Of a stretch of 64,000 nucleotides of DNA, positions 39,381 through 53,174 are shown piece after piece. The DNA lies in NCBI GenBank assembly GCA_012295275.1, contig CM022672.1, positions 19,351,394-19,415,393 of the forward strand, read 5' to 3'. This stretch comes from Chrysomallon squamiferum (taxonomy: Eukaryota > Mollusca > Gastropoda > Neomphalida > Peltospiridae). The first letter of the stretch is position 1. Each line of letters starts with the position of its first letter. Under the pieces are notes generated by a model. It searched no databases. It saw only the letters and a program-made list of their open reading frames with translations, and was not told the origin of the DNA. Made by a program: the position numbers and the translations under genes.

Positions 39381-40822
39381 TCAGGATATTACTGTTTTTG
39401 GAAAAAAAAATCCCCATGGCTTCAGAATAGGTGAAAAAATATATGTTCTTAATTATTAATACTTCAAATTCTAAAATATTTAATTTTTTTTTTTTAATTT
39501 TAATTTTTCTATTTACTACAGAACTTTTTATTAAATACAAACTGACATCATGTACTAATTTATATCTAAAACATGATAATTATGTATGTTTACTTTCAGT
39601 ATTATAAGGTTTCACATTGTTTACATAATATATAATTTGAAAACCAAAAGTGAACAATTAACATGCACAGAAATAGGAAAAGAAATGAATAAATTCAAAA
39701 TGTGTCAAGTATTAATAAATATTTTTTTTTTTTATTTACTCACATTTATACAACTGTTTTTTTTTTTTTTTTTTTTTTTAGAATTTCAGCTGTTTTTGGG
39801 GAAAAATGTTTTTTTTTATAAAACTAACAAAAAGAAAACAAGAAATATAAAGAAAGCAACAAGTGTTGAAGACAGAACGTTTTGATTTAAACATTTATTA
39901 AGAGATTCTGTTGTACAAAAACGTTGCACAGTAATAGATCATTTACATATAATACAATCATTATAATTAAAGGAAATGATACCATGTTCTTTCTGATAAT
40001 GAACAATCACTGGAAAAATGCAGTAACTTAAAATTAATTTAAATCATCTTTATTATGTAAATTCAGATAGTCTAAAATCCATAGAAAATTATAAAATCAT
40101 ATTTACAACATATCAGTAAAAGTGAATCAATAATTATTTTTCATATTCATTAAGATTCTAACATGCAAAAAACACCTGACATTGTCAATTATGTTCAATT
40201 TAAAACTGTATACAGAAGCATGATTTTATTTTATATTTATTTACAACATATTTTATAACATTACTATAAAATATAATAAAAATTTGATAAGAAACCATTT
40301 CAAATAACAATAAAATAAATACATATTTGCATTTTTTTAATACCTTTAATTTCACAGTTAGTTCTTCAGATGATTTAAAAATGTTCACATCTAAATTAGA
40401 AAATAGTTACATTTTGCAACATGTCCACAACAAAAATCTGTGATAGAAAGAAAATTATAACAGTAATCTGCAACTATTTATATCTGAAACATGCATGTCC
40501 TCAAGTAATTATTCATTTATGTAAAATCCATGAAGAATATATTTTGATAATACAAGAACAAGTTTTAAGAAACCTATCTTATTTCTCTATGATCTCAGTC
40601 ATCAATTTAAAGTAGTAACAAAACACTGGCATGTTCATTTTTGTTTATGATTAGATGCAATATAAATAATTTTAAACCACTGGAATAGAAGGAAGCATTA
40701 ACATCTTTTTTTTATTTTCATTCCCTATACTGGAAATGCGGCATCAGCTATATAATAATCATAAAACACTTATAGCAAGTAGGTTAAAATATATCACTCT
40801 CAGATTATTAAGATTTTAATGA

Positions 40823-41684
40823 TCAAAAAACTCTCTCAAAATGTTGATCTGGATTGTGTGATGGTTTATGAGCAGCAGCTTGAGGATGGATAGGTCCACG
40901 TCTTCGTGGGGGTGCCAGGTATTCAAACATTGATGTCGTGTGACGGGAAAGCATGGGTGTTAAATCAGTCGGCATTGGATCTGTCCAAAATAAGTCGTGG
41001 TTCAGTGCACTGTCGCAGTCCAGTCTTTTGCATGGATCAAGGCACAACAACTTATCAAGAAGGTCGAGGGCATACTGATCCCTGACGTAAGGTTTTAACC
41101 TTTCCTTGACCTTCCTCTTCTGTCCTTTTGGGAGTTCAAGTTTGTCGTAGAGTTCCATTTTCTGCACTCCTGGCCACACTTCTGGACTGATGGATCCGCA
41201 CAGCTGACTGATAAGCTGAAGCTGATGCTGTTCTGTGTTCCCTTGCATTATGGGACTCCTAGTCCACATTTCTGCCATGATGCAGCCTGCACCCCAGACA
41301 TCTATTGAAGGTCCATACATTCTCTCCCCCAGCAGGAGTTCAGGGGGACGGTACCACAGTGTGACCACTCGGTTTGTGTATTTAGGATTTGACCCTTTGC
41401 TGACGAGAGCTCGCGCAAGACCGAAATCTGCCAGTTTGAGTACGCCATTTTTTGTGATGAGGATGTTTGCAGCCTTCATGTCCCGATGTAGGATTTTGTT
41501 GCTGTGGATGAAGTAGAGACCATTCAAGAGCTGCTGCATTACCTTTTTGATCTCTCCCAGTGTGAATTTCACATTAGCATTACTCAGCAGCCCAGCAAGA
41601 TCATGTTCACAGAATTCAAAAATAAGAAAGAATGTGCTCTTGAATCTGTTGTAAGGACCAGCTGAAATACATCAGTAACAAACC

Positions 41685-41717
<33 letters not shown>

Positions 41718-42891
41718 TTCTAATAAATGAAACAGATTTAATAAACACCAAACATAAATATTAAATTTAACCTATTGGTAATACTAATAAAGCATTATAT
41801 CTGATTAAAGAGTAATCATCTTTTCTATCTAATATCAATAAAAACAATGTTGGTACCATTCATAACATATACAAAAGGTTTTCTCAGAATACAACACTGA
41901 GTTTTACTTTTATAAAATGTTATTTACTAAATATACCTTTTGTTCTGCATATTTCAAGAAGTTGTACAACATTCTCATGTCGGAGAAGTTGCAGTATTTT
42001 GATCTCCCTAATAGCTGTAATAGGAAACTGGAAGGGAATGTTGGATCCATTATTAACTGACTTTATTAAATTAAATTTCTGTTACTCTTTATCATGTAAA
42101 ATTAATAACATATTCATATTACTAAATAATGAAATGCTATATATTTATTCAGTTTGATTTTATATATATATATATATATAAATTGAATAAATAAAATTTT
42201 GTCTTCCCTCTAGAATAGCGTACATTTTTCCTACAAATTGTAATTTTTTTAATGTATATCAACTTATTTCAATGTATATATAATATCCAATTTTTCTGTA
42301 TTATTTATTAATACATATTATGATACAATTATCAATTATATATATTAAAAAAGAAACAAACAAACCCCTTCTTTTTCATTTTCCATTAAAACCTTCTTCA
42401 TCGCCACCAGAGCTTTGGTTTCTCTATGTCTTGCTTTAAAGACTTCACTAAAAATAATTAAAATTTGTGTTACAAGAGTTATCACAAAATATATTAATGT
42501 TATGATTAAAATATCTAATCATGTTTACCAAATTATCAAAACTCATATTTTCATAATAACTAAATAAGTGTAACAGAAAACAAAATCTATTAATTTAAGT
42601 TATTAACATGTTTAACAGAGTAAAATAATATTATTGTTGTTGTTGTTGTTATTATTCAAACAATTATCTTAATACTGGTAATTATATGTAATAATTTATT
42701 CTCATTATCATGATTATGAATGTATTATCATTGTGATCATGATTTATATTCAGTGATTCACATTGATCATGAATCATTGAATGTATTTACCCGAAGGTTC
42801 CTTGTCCGATTTTGGCCAGTTTTTCATATTTTTCACTGGCATTTTCACAGTATGGAAATACCAGGTCTTCAATCTGACTACCTGAACTCAT
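40823..42891 (-). CDS. CDK9: Cyclin-dependent kinase 9 (P-TEFb catalytic subunit)
   Basis: Minus-strand exons: 42891-42791, 42447-42366, 42027-41937, 41661-40823. Phases agree and give 370 aa (human 372). Visible motifs: glycine loop IGQGTFGEV, VAMKKV with the catalytic lysine, a PITAIRE helix (PITALRE in human), FEFCEHDLAGLL hinge region, HRDMKAAN catalytic loop, DFGLAR, T-loop KYTNRVVTLWY with the Thr equivalent to human Thr186, and WGAGCIMAEMWTRSPIMQGN. It ends FEYLAPPRRRGP ... FERVF as in vertebrates. With cyclin T it phosphorylates RNA polymerase II CTD, DSIF and NELF to release paused polymerase. Its ATG lies 363 bp from the STEEP1 ATG on the other strand, so the two probably share a promoter region. 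Confidence 0.98.
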
Positions 42892-43253
42892 TGTGAAGAC
42901 ATATAATTATTAGTTTTGTTTTTCAGTAATCCATTATTCTATCACATCGACACACTGCTATCACAAAATGTACAAAAGCACTCCTTTCTTTTGCAACAGG
43001 AAATGCAGTGAAGGCAGATTCTATATGCTTATGTCTTATATAAAAATATTTAATTGCGATAAATATATTAACAGGATGGACATATTGATATATTACAGTT
43101 CATGTGTAATGTAGTAATATCTTAGTTATCTTCTACATTTATATTCGAAAGGACAATTAAACTTTTGATGATGTTACATGCGACGTCCTCCCTCTTTTTT
43201 GATGACGTTTTTAACAAGTACCTGTTTGGCAGTGTGTTGATAAAACGAAAATC
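42892..43253. promoter_or_regulatory. Divergent promoter region CDK9 / STEEP1
   Basis: There are 362 bp between the two start codons. Near the STEEP1 side are CGACGTC (about 43180) and GATGACGTTT (about 43201), both CRE/ATF-like. No TATA box is convincing on either side. Confidence 0.45.
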
Positions 43254-44705
43254 ATGCCTAAAGTTGTTTCAAAAAGTGTTGTTTGTACCGATACAAAAGA
43301 TCAAGAGGAATATCAAGGAGAAAAACCTCTTTATGTTTATTATTGTATTTGTGGCCAAATGTGTCTCATACTCGGTAAGTATGTTGAATGATTTGTTTTA
43401 CAAATTTAGAAATTATAAAGAAATATTATTTATTTAGCTAACACTAACAGTAACTCACTAACTGAGTAAGAGTAACAGTAACAGTTTAAAAACAAAACAC
43501 TGTAGTTACTTTTTTGTGTTAGTGTAATTGTTAGTATAGGTTTTACAAAATATTTTGATTCGATTTTCTTTTCATTAATTTATTCCTATTGCAAAATGTG
43601 GATAACATTTATAAATGTAGTTACATTTTGTTGATTTTCTTATGTTCCTTTCTTTCAGACTGTCCAATGGAAAAATTGCCGTTAAGAAAAAGAGACCACT
43701 CACGTGTAATCGACAGTGAGAAACATGCACACAAGCTGACCTGTGACCCAGACGAGATTGTTTATTTACGAAGGTTAATAATCTGTAACCGATTATATAT
43801 ATCAGTAATAATTTAAATAATCATAATGATCTACTCATCCTTTATTATTAGTAGTAGTAGTAACAATACTACTAGTACTACTATTATTGTTATTATTCTT
43901 CATTTCAGACCTGAAGGCATAGAAAAACAGTACAGACAGAAATGTAAAAGGTAAATTTTATTTTTTGGCAGTTAAAGATAATATATGCCTGTATGTGTGT
44001 GTCACTGACATATTGACTCTAGTAATATTAATACTGTATAAAACAAATTTAGATACAGAAAGATATTCTGAGAAAAAATGTGTCCGAACATTTGACAATG
44101 ATTGTTTTTAATTATTTCAGATAATTCTCATTCATGTATCAAACTACAGTATTGCTCCCATACATAAAGAAGAGAAATAATCACATCCAGTTTTTTAGTT
44201 ACAGCAGTTATGTGATTGTGTATTTATGAATTTTAACAGAACCACTTCAGAGTATTTCAATTTTTATTTCAGATGTGGTTTATGGCTGTACTATCACCAT
44301 CAAGGCAACAGCAATGTCATGTTTGTGGTGGATGGTGCGATCAAAAGAGAAACAGATGGTTTCAAAACAGATGTGTACAGTCAGTTAGCTGCTCCAAAGA
44401 AGGTTAGCATTATAAAATAATTGAAGTAGACAGAAATTTAGTTCTTGTGTACATAACTTTTATAAATTTTGTAAAATCAGCATTTTGAAATAATTCACTG
44501 TTGCATATGTTGTATTTTTATATGCTGTATTTGTGTTTTGCTTCTGTGATAAATATTTTAGTGAAGGGCAGTTTAGCATAAAAATGGTTGTTTTTATGAA
44601 ATAATATTCACTTGACTGTACAAATCTAGAATTAAATATTGTAATTAATTATTCTGGATTTCACACTGGCTGCAACTAGAGATGAATATTTCTTATTTCT
44701 ATAAA

Positions 44706-44778
<73 letters not shown>

Positions 44779-46574
44779 TCACCATCATCACAGCCATGTA
44801 ATACAAGAAATTATTCTCAATTTTTTTTTTTTTAAAATTTTTTAAGAATTTATATTTATAGAGAGCAATCATTTTATTTTATGTGTCCTCTATGTATGTT
44901 AGTATTTTGTTTTACTTAAATACACTGAGTTACCGTTGGTTGTTATTTATCAAGGTTACGCTGACAAAGCACACTAAAAACATGGGTAAATTCAGCTCGG
45001 TGACAGTGTCCACAGTTGATGAAGAGGAGGAGGAAATAGAAGCAGTAAGTACTTTTATTTTAATTTGTTTTCTGTTTATATAAATCAGTATATTGTTGAA
45101 AAAACCCTAATATTCTGTTATGGCAAAAAGTCAGATAAAAACAACCGTTACTTTTTCTTTGAAATACTAAAATAAATGATGTAAAAAAAAAAAAAAAAAA
45201 AAGTATGTATGTATATGTATGTATAATTTACCCTTTAAATAATCATGGAAAATAATTTATTTCTTAACAGTGTTTTGTAACTAACAAGATATTTTTGATG
45301 ACTCAGTCCCTTGTTTACATATCTTTAGAGATTAGATTTAATTTTGTCATTGTTTTATATAATATCTGGAGAAAATATTGATAATTATTCAGCTTACTGA
45401 TAATATTTGTAATTGAACAAATTAATATTATGTTTTTCACATAGTCATTATATCAAAAGTGTTCATTTTATAGACAGCTTCAGTTTCCCATTTGGAATCT
45501 TTGCCAGAAATCTTTGCTATTGTAATATTGCTTTAAAAAACAATTCATTGGAATTAAGTAATAGTGTTTGGCTTCTTGCCTTGAAATATATGTTTTATAT
45601 TTAAATCATACCAGAAGTTTTTAATTATCATTAAATGGCAAAAAATTGAGACACTACATCAAATTATTTAATATTTTTATTACATAACATTAATGAAATT
45701 GTACAGAAACATACTAATGATTAAGTTATAAACCACCCCCAAAACCCAGTTTATTAAAAATTTCTTTAACTATATTAACACTTACAATAATAATAAAAAT
45801 AATAAACATAAAACTAATGTTTTACAACAGAATTGTCATTTTCTGAAAATCATTTCACTAATTTAAATTTGTTTATTTATTTACTTATTTTATTTGAATT
45901 TATAGAAAGAAATTGCTGATTCGTACGCTGCCAATGCCAAGGTTATTGAGAAACAACTTCTGAGAAAAGGAATGAGTAAAAGAAAGTTGATGGAACAGGT
46001 ATGTTGTGTTTGTTAACATTTTAGTCTTGTTTGCTGAACCATTACTGCATGCTTAACAAACAGTGTATCTTTACCTGCATATATAACTACAAGTATAGTT
46101 TTACATAGTGTAAGGGATATAAATAATAAAAAAAAATACCACCCATCTTGCAAACATATTTTTTTAGACAGATCTTTACAACATTGCTTATTAGGTTCTG
46201 TGACACTGTATTCATCATTCAGCAGTATTGCATCAGTTAAAGATTTTATTATGTTGAGTGTTGAAATAAATGAAATCCAATTAAATTAAGTCATTCACTA
46301 TAAAACTTTATTCATGTAATTTTTCTAATATTTCTTATTTTTTGAGAGTAAGTACAACTAATTTTAATTAAATTAAATTTTTTTTTTTTTCTGACAAGAA
46401 AGATATTAATTAAATTACTGATAATTTTAAAGAATATTTATACATGTTTAAAAATTAACAAATGAAAAAACAAAAGCATATTTGTTCATTCTTGTTATTG
46501 TATTAAATTATTATCTGCAGGCTGAAGAAGAGGCTAAAAAGATGAGACCTAAGGGAACACTGATAGACAAATGA
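43254..46574 (+). CDS. STEEP1: STING ER exit protein 1 (CXorf56 family)
   Basis: Exons: 43254-43374, 43659-43773, 43909-43950, 44273-44402, 44955-45044, 45906-45998, 46521-46574. Phases agree and give 214 aa (human 222). The start [20 protein letters not shown] and the end [12 protein letters not shown] match the family. Four cysteines in CICGQMC, CP and CKRCG positions suggest a zinc-binding core. The block [20 protein letters not shown] followed by [15 protein letters not shown] is nearly identical to vertebrates. The human protein promotes exit of STING from the ER through membrane curvature. Deep conservation of the short acidic and helical C-terminal block suggests an older, more general role. 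The intron between exons 4 and 5 holds a long TTA tract. Confidence 0.96.
44706..44776. repeat. (TTA)n microsatellite in a STEEP1 intron
   Basis: About 23 uninterrupted TTA units. Confidence 0.95.
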
Positions 46575-47953
46575 TGTGCATTTTCTGTTCTTCATTTCAC
46601 CATAACGAAAGAATATCCAGTACAGATCCAAAGAAGAATGTCTGGCTTGCAAATCTCTTACCACTTGCCATTTAATGACTGGGCTATTTTTTGTTTTTAT
46701 TTGTTTACATAACTCATTTCAATCTGAAAGTTGTATCCATGGAAAGTATCTCTCTTTCTGAAATTTCAGATACTCCTCTGGAATAGCAGTGACAACAGTG
46801 TAACAGTTTTAGTTACATAAAGAAATGAATGCACTGGATTTTACATCGCTTTGAATATTTGTGCATCATTGCACAAAAAATATTCTGATATTTAGGTGGA
46901 AGGAAAAACAACAGATGTTGTGTAAATGTTCATCAATATTTATTAAAAATGATTTACCGTGAACAATAATAATGTAAAAAATAAAAAAAGTTCCAAGCTG
47001 AAAAAAGAAATGACAAATTGAATTTTATGTCGCTGTACAGATATTTGGTTTGAGAACAGAATGGCATGCAGCATCTAATTCTGAAGAAAACAGTTTATGC
47101 TGACAAAAACAACTGAGTCTGAACAGGCTTCAGACAGAATGAGTATAGCTTACAACTAGAATTATTAAAATCGTGATTGTGTTTTCAGTCACATATTATG
47201 TGTGTTTTGTCCTCTTATAACATTCTGTTTGATGACCAGTAATAAAAAAAAAAAAAAAAAAAAAAAAAAGAAAAAAAATTAAATAAAATTAAAAAAGAGA
47301 AAAGGCTATACGATTTTCCATTTTAAATCTAATATACATGTGAATGCAGTGAGCAAAAAATAAATTTAAGATGAGAAATAAAATGCACATGATTTACATA
47401 TTACCATCCTTTTCTTGATCATTGTTGATGAGTTTAAAAGATGTAACCAATTTTTGTAAATAAAATTTGTATTTTATTATTGTGTCTGTAACGTTCATAA
47501 AACACATGTCAAATATTTAAATTTTGAGAAATTGAAAAAAAAATTGTCAACAAGAAATTATATACATCATAAAAGAAAAGAAACAAAATGATGAAGAAAT
47601 TTCAAAATATAATGCTTTACAAGTGCATGATATACAACAAGTCTTCCATATACTAATATATAAAATAAGAAAACTGAAAATAAATAAAAGTAAATTCCAA
47701 GAAATTTTAAACAATGTTTAAAACCTTTGTTTTTATTTGATTTTTTGACTACGTTTTGGGAATACGTGGGTCGACTTGAAACCTTTTGAATGGACTTTTT
47801 TACAAATTTTCCACAGTACAAATTTTAGATCCACTGGATGCCACTCGAAGTATTTTTATGTTTGCTGAAGGTCTTTCTATCTAGAAAATTATGATAAATG
47901 TAACAATTGTCAGTGTTTTGAAGTTCAGAACACTCTTCTCTTTTTTGTGACTC

Positions 47954-48005
<52 letters not shown>

Positions 48006-48289
48006 TTTTTTTTTTTTTAATTTGTCCAAGCGAGTCCCAGATTTTTATGAATTCTCCGTTTTATTCTGCCGCTTTGATTAAAACAATATTTAATGTGCTA
48101 AACAAAAAAAAAAAAAAAAAAAAAAAAAACCGCGAAACCAAACGAGTTACTAACAAATAACGTACATTCCAATGATTAGATTCCAGGAAAAATCCCAGAA
48201 AATATCTTCTTTTTTTTTTTTTTTTTTTTTTTTTGCATATCAGTTTTCAGATTTTTTCTTTTTTGCGGCGCCTTCCTTATCGAACTTGT
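46575..48289. other. Convergent 3' region between STEEP1 and amine oxidase
   Basis: STEEP1 3' UTR with an AATAAA at 47241 immediately followed by about 24 A. An AAT microsatellite at 47950-48003, A and T runs at about 48.1 and 48.2 kb, and the amine oxidase 3' UTR follow. The 84-codon minus-strand frame at 47.57-47.82 kb is AT-driven and not believed. Confidence 0.55.
47950..48003. repeat. (AAT)n microsatellite
   Basis: About 17 AAT units followed by a T run. Confidence 0.9.
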
Positions 48290-51200
48290 TTAGAACTCGC
48301 TTCTATTACGCTTAACCTGCAAAATTGCATCTGGATTTCCACTGAACCGAGACTGTAGACTTTCAGTATGCACCGTGCAGAATGTGTCTTTTTTATCCAC
48401 ATAGTAAGCAACGTGTATACCATCTGCATCGTCTGAATTTTCACCATCCACGCGGATCGCGTCACGTGACTGCATTGAAGGACATTCGTTGAAGTAATTG
48501 TACGGCAAGAGTAGGAATTCCAGATTACCTCCAACCGTTGACACAACCGGTAAATCTTCCGTGTGGGGTATGTGATACAATCCCATGGTGAGCCAGAGAA
48601 CAAGATCCTGCAAAACAGAACTGGGAATTAAACACCAAAAATACGCCGCCTTGTATTTCAGATACTTCAGATACTTCAGATTCAGAATGACGTGCATTAC
48701 AGGTACATTACGCTACGTTATGAAATCAAAGACTCCGTATTTTCCGAACGACATATTACAACGTGAGAAAAAAAAAAAAAAAGAAATATATAAGTAGAAT
48801 GGCGGTTATATTTTGCATTAAAACACTGCAAATGTAGAACATATAACTACGTTACGTAATGGTACGTTAAGTTATGAATTGAAACATTGCAAATGTAGAA
48901 CACTTCGCTTCGTTACGTTAGGAATAAAAATGTAGAAATGTTCGCATTTTACGTTAGGAATAAAATATGCCAATCGTGGGAATTTTGTGGAACATTTAAT
49001 TCAACATTTTAATGTTTTCAAAAGAATATTTAAAAAAAAAAAACCATGAAAAAAATCAAACATAAAATAAATTAAAATTTAGATCAACATTATAATAATT
49101 TAAATTTCCTAGACTGTGATAGAATATTTAAAAAAAAATTAAAATTTTTTTTATACTAATAATAATAATAATAACTAATAATATCAACAACAACAACAAT
49201 AATAAATATATAAATAAATAAATATGTAAATTTAAGCATTTTTTCCACCAGTAACTTTTGCGATACTGCCTGCGAGCATTTCACTGATAACAGACGTTAC
49301 TGGTTCTTGAATGGGTTATTCATTTCAGCGAACAAAAAGCGAGATCATTTCTACAGAAATATCTGCTGAAATCAGACGTATGCTTCAACAGCAGTGAAAC
49401 AGACGCGTTTTCAAAGTTGCCTGCATCGACATTGAGATAATAATACCAGTCGAGACATCTACGTCAACAGTGTGTTTCAGTTCAGTCGTCATAATTTTAC
49501 CTCGTCTACGATGTTTTCGTCGTCTGCTATGAAACTTGTGAAGTTCACTGTGGGTAACAATGAGTCGAACAACCCGTAGTGTGAACCACTCTGTCGTTCG
49601 TCGTTCTTCATCTTCGTCACTGCCATTTGGTAGCGGGCCCAGGACACAGAAATCTCGTTATTACGATCGGCTGGTAGAATCTGCTTCGTCATTCCTTTCA
49701 TTAGAATTCTGTTAAGTGGATTAAAAGTAAATATAAGATTCCTCTGGTCGTTCTATAAAAGAATACATTAGAATGCTATGGTGGCAACATAAAAAAACAA
49801 TTTTGAAATTTTGAATTTGATGGATAAGAAAACATCATCATCATCATCATCTTTATTATTATTATTATTATTAATAATGATACAAATATGTTAGAGCAAA
49901 TCCGTTGCGCTTCTCCTCGTAATATTTTTTTACCAATTCGCTGTTATTAATAATTTTGGCACCTTCCCAAATACAGCATATAAACTTCATTGCTTTCAAC
50001 CGCATAAAATGATACGAAACTATAGACTAGCCTTTTGTGTTAACCACGAAAATAAATTAATTATGCTTGTTATTGTAAAACAAATTCAAACCTGTAAGCT
50101 CTGTGTACGCCAAGAGAAGTCTTCTTGTTGTTGTTGTAAATAAGATGGTATCTGGGGTGATCAAAATTAAACTTGTAAGCAGCATCCTCTTCCGTCAGTT
50201 TGAGATGGCGGTCAAACTTTATTTGCCAGTAGGTGTCGTTGTAATTTCCAGTCGTCTGCTCATTGGCTACTTCTTCTGGGGACAGATCTAGTGTCTCGTA
50301 ACGGTTGCGAGTTCCAAGGATGTCGATATCGACCTTAAAGTTGAAAAGGTGATGGTGGACATTGCCCAAAACATTCTCATGAATTCTAAATCCATATCTA
50401 CTTTTATCGTCGGTATACATCGAAGAATATATGAATCCTGTTGAATGGACTTTCACCTCTAGTGCGCCATTTTGATAGAAGTTAAAATCGATGACGTAAT
50501 CGTAATTCGCAATAGTGATTATACTTCTAAGAGTTAAGGCACTGCTCAGCATTCCAGAATAAAACTGACCTTCTTCCTTAGCATACGACATGTGGCGTTT
50601 GAGCGGGACACCCACGTTCTGCTCAAACAAACAGAACACGTTACTCAAGTGGCCGACATTTTCTGTCGATTCGATAAGAAAAGATTTACCAATGAGTGTG
50701 GCCGTCTCTGGACAGTCTGCTCCGGGTACCAACGATCGACACCGAGTTCCCAAAATGCCGGTACTGTCAATAAAATCTTGCATGCGACTGGACGAACTGT
50801 GACCAGAATAATACACAGCAATTTCTTGAAGACCGATTTCGTACGCTATCCTCGTGTCGTTAAAACGGACATCGTAAATCTGAGGTCCTGTGAGAACAGC
50901 CATTCTGAAGTCGAACTGCCACTGCATGTATCTGACCTGTCTGTTGTGAATTGTGTATCTTTTACCGTCAGGCTCGACAAGTCGGGGTGGCCTTTGAGAC
51001 TCACGAGGAACAAGAGGTCCCCTCTGATTCATAGTCGAGAATAGCTCTTTGGAATACTCAGGAAATGCAATGGTCTCTTTATTTATTCTGCTGCTGTTGT
51101 ACTGAACTGCAAGGTCCTCAAGATTACTAAATTCCTTTCCGCAGTAGATAATCTTTTCTATTGCAATGTCTGAAGGGTTTGGTGAATCTGTGTTTATCAA

Positions 51201-51992
51201 GAGACTAAGACTTGTTGGGTGCAGAGTATTATATTCGACGTCTTGGTTTACTGTTAGCCATATTTTCCTTTCTGCCCGACCCATCAGTCCAGATGATACA
51301 GGAGAGGGATAAATAGTCAGACATCTTGAACCACAGTTTGAAAAACTGCCACCATAACTTTCCAGCAAAACGTGTTTGATGTGTTTGTCTAAACTATGTA
51401 ACACAAACTGAAAAATGGCTCGGAATTCGTATCTCGAAAAAGGTCTGAACGAATAAGTAATAGGATTACGATGGGCTGTCGAGTTCAGCAGTTCGCACAT
51501 GTTCGGGTCGGGTAAAGGTCCTACTATGTATTCTTCAACCAAAGGTGGGCGTTTATCTCCCCTGAATACCACGACTTTTGCCATTCGGTTGGGTTGTGAT
51601 TTGCCTTCGTCCAGAAATCCTAACACATCTTCTTTATTCGGCAGAAACAGGTCCACTGCGTACAAGTAACTCGTGTTCATGTCTGCTCTCGAAGGTCTAA
51701 CCAAACTAAGTTTGGACAAACTGAAAACGTATTTGCGAATAGCTTCCAGCTCTGCTTCTGTCAGATCGTGAAACGGTCCCGGGCTTGAGGCGTCTGAAAC
51801 GTCTACGTCCTCTTCATCCTGTTCACCGCAGACTGGCACATCAGACACAGCAGCTGGCGATGTGTGAATCTTAATCAACAGGGCCACTACGAACACGACC
51901 ATGATGAAGAAGCACACAGCAAAGATGAAAGCTACGAGCCGCCACCGTCGGATGTTTGCATGTAGACGTCGTTCTTCCCGATGCGTCAACAT
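48290..51992 (-). CDS. Membrane-anchored copper amine oxidase (AOC family)
   Basis: Minus-strand exons: 51992-50092, 49708-49501, 48607-48290. The first junction is GCTTACAG|GTTTGA and phases agree, giving 808 aa. An N-terminal hydrophobic segment (about residues 15-43, LVAFIFAVCFFIMVVFVVALLI) flanked by Arg residues predicts a type II single-pass anchor as in AOC3/VAP-1. The catalytic domain has the TPQ precursor tyrosine in ANYDY (Tyr497), a catalytic-base Asp in DFID (Asp409), copper ligands His546 and His548 in VHHH, and a third His in GLYHIPH (His715). The family deaminates primary amines to aldehyde, ammonia and H2O2. The gate position two before the base is Phe rather than Tyr as in human AOC3, so substrate range may differ. 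Vertebrate AOC1-AOC4 cannot be told apart here. A noncoding first exon may lie at about 53.2 kb. Confidence 0.95.
48700..48965. repeat. Degenerate ACGTTACGT-rich repeat in amine oxidase intron
   Basis: A loosely repeated unit of about 60-66 bp carries AACA(C/T)TGCAAATGTAGAACA followed by ACGTTACGT-like words. Clear copies start at about 48820 and 48881. TACGTTA and ACGTTAGGAATAAA words recur on both sides. Confidence 0.6.
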
Positions 51993-53174
51993 TCTGAATC
52001 TAGATCAGTCTTCGTGGGATGAAAACATGAAAATATCTTCGTTAAAACAGCATATAGATATTTTCAGAAGATTACCCTCCCCAGTACCAGAAAGTTCCAT
52101 GACTGTTTTATTTTGAATTAATTAAAAGTATATATATATATATTATATATTTGGATTAAATATGTTTAAGCAAGCACATTAAAAATAGTGAAAATAATAT
52201 CATAAAATTAGTAAAGACCAACTAGCTTTTCCGTTTTCAGATATCACTTCGTTACAAGAAATAGATTTAATGAAAAATTTAAAAGAAAGAAAGAAGAAAC
52301 AGGTGCTAATAAAACATTTTTAGATGCTTTTTAGCAAGATAAATAATGTATTGTTGTCATTTATTATTATTATTGTTAATGTTGTTGTTATTATTGTTGT
52401 TGTTGTTGTTCTTTTAATAATGTGTTTGTTTTTTTGGCTGATTTACGTGGCTGAAAAGTAATGAGTTCCTTATAAATATAATAACATAGAGAAGAAGTCC
52501 AATTAAGTTATTGTTATTACTGTTGTTGTTAAGTTAAACAAATAATAATATAAATATTTAAAAAAAAAATCTGCTCCATATATCATGTGATGGATAAAGA
52601 ATAATTCAAATAACACAAGTAATCTTGTCTGCCTAATAGGATGAGCGTCCAACACGAGTAACCCAAAGTAGATTATGCACGTGCTCCATTTTGATTCAAG
52701 TTTGATTATTTACCAACCCGACAGACCGTGTTTAAATCTGGCTTGGTGAGATTTTGTTTTGTTTTTATTTTTTTAATAAGTTTTACCTGACGAAGTCTGA
52801 GCTCACAGGTGATCAATGCAACCGTTAGAATTTTTTTTTTTTATACATGCACGCACATGCACTTATTTACACATACAAACACACACGCACATATAATTAT
52901 CCAAACAGGCGCAACACACATACGTACATAAGTGCCAGACAATTACATTAATAACACCTTTAACTAAGTTGGCATTTAAAAAAAAAACATTGCTTATGTT
53001 ACAGTCATTATTTTTTGTTTACGCTGTATCGTTAAACATGACTGTGAATTCACTTTTGGTTTAACCAAACACTGTTTACAATGAAACCAGACGACGAGAA
53101 GATGCCGTTCTCTTTTATAAAGTTAAACACAGAAACCAAAGCCGCCGGCCAAATGTTATAAGAAAAAAGCTTAC

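Larger units (their letters stand above)
38984..40822. other. Region between SAPC2 start and CDK9 stop
   Basis: This region contains the putative SAPC2 promoter, the tRNA-Thr gene and the CDK9 3' UTR. No other coding exon was seen. Confidence 0.6.

Noticed and set aside
50592-51044. 150-codon plus-strand frame
   Set aside because: Antisense shadow of the amine oxidase coding exon.
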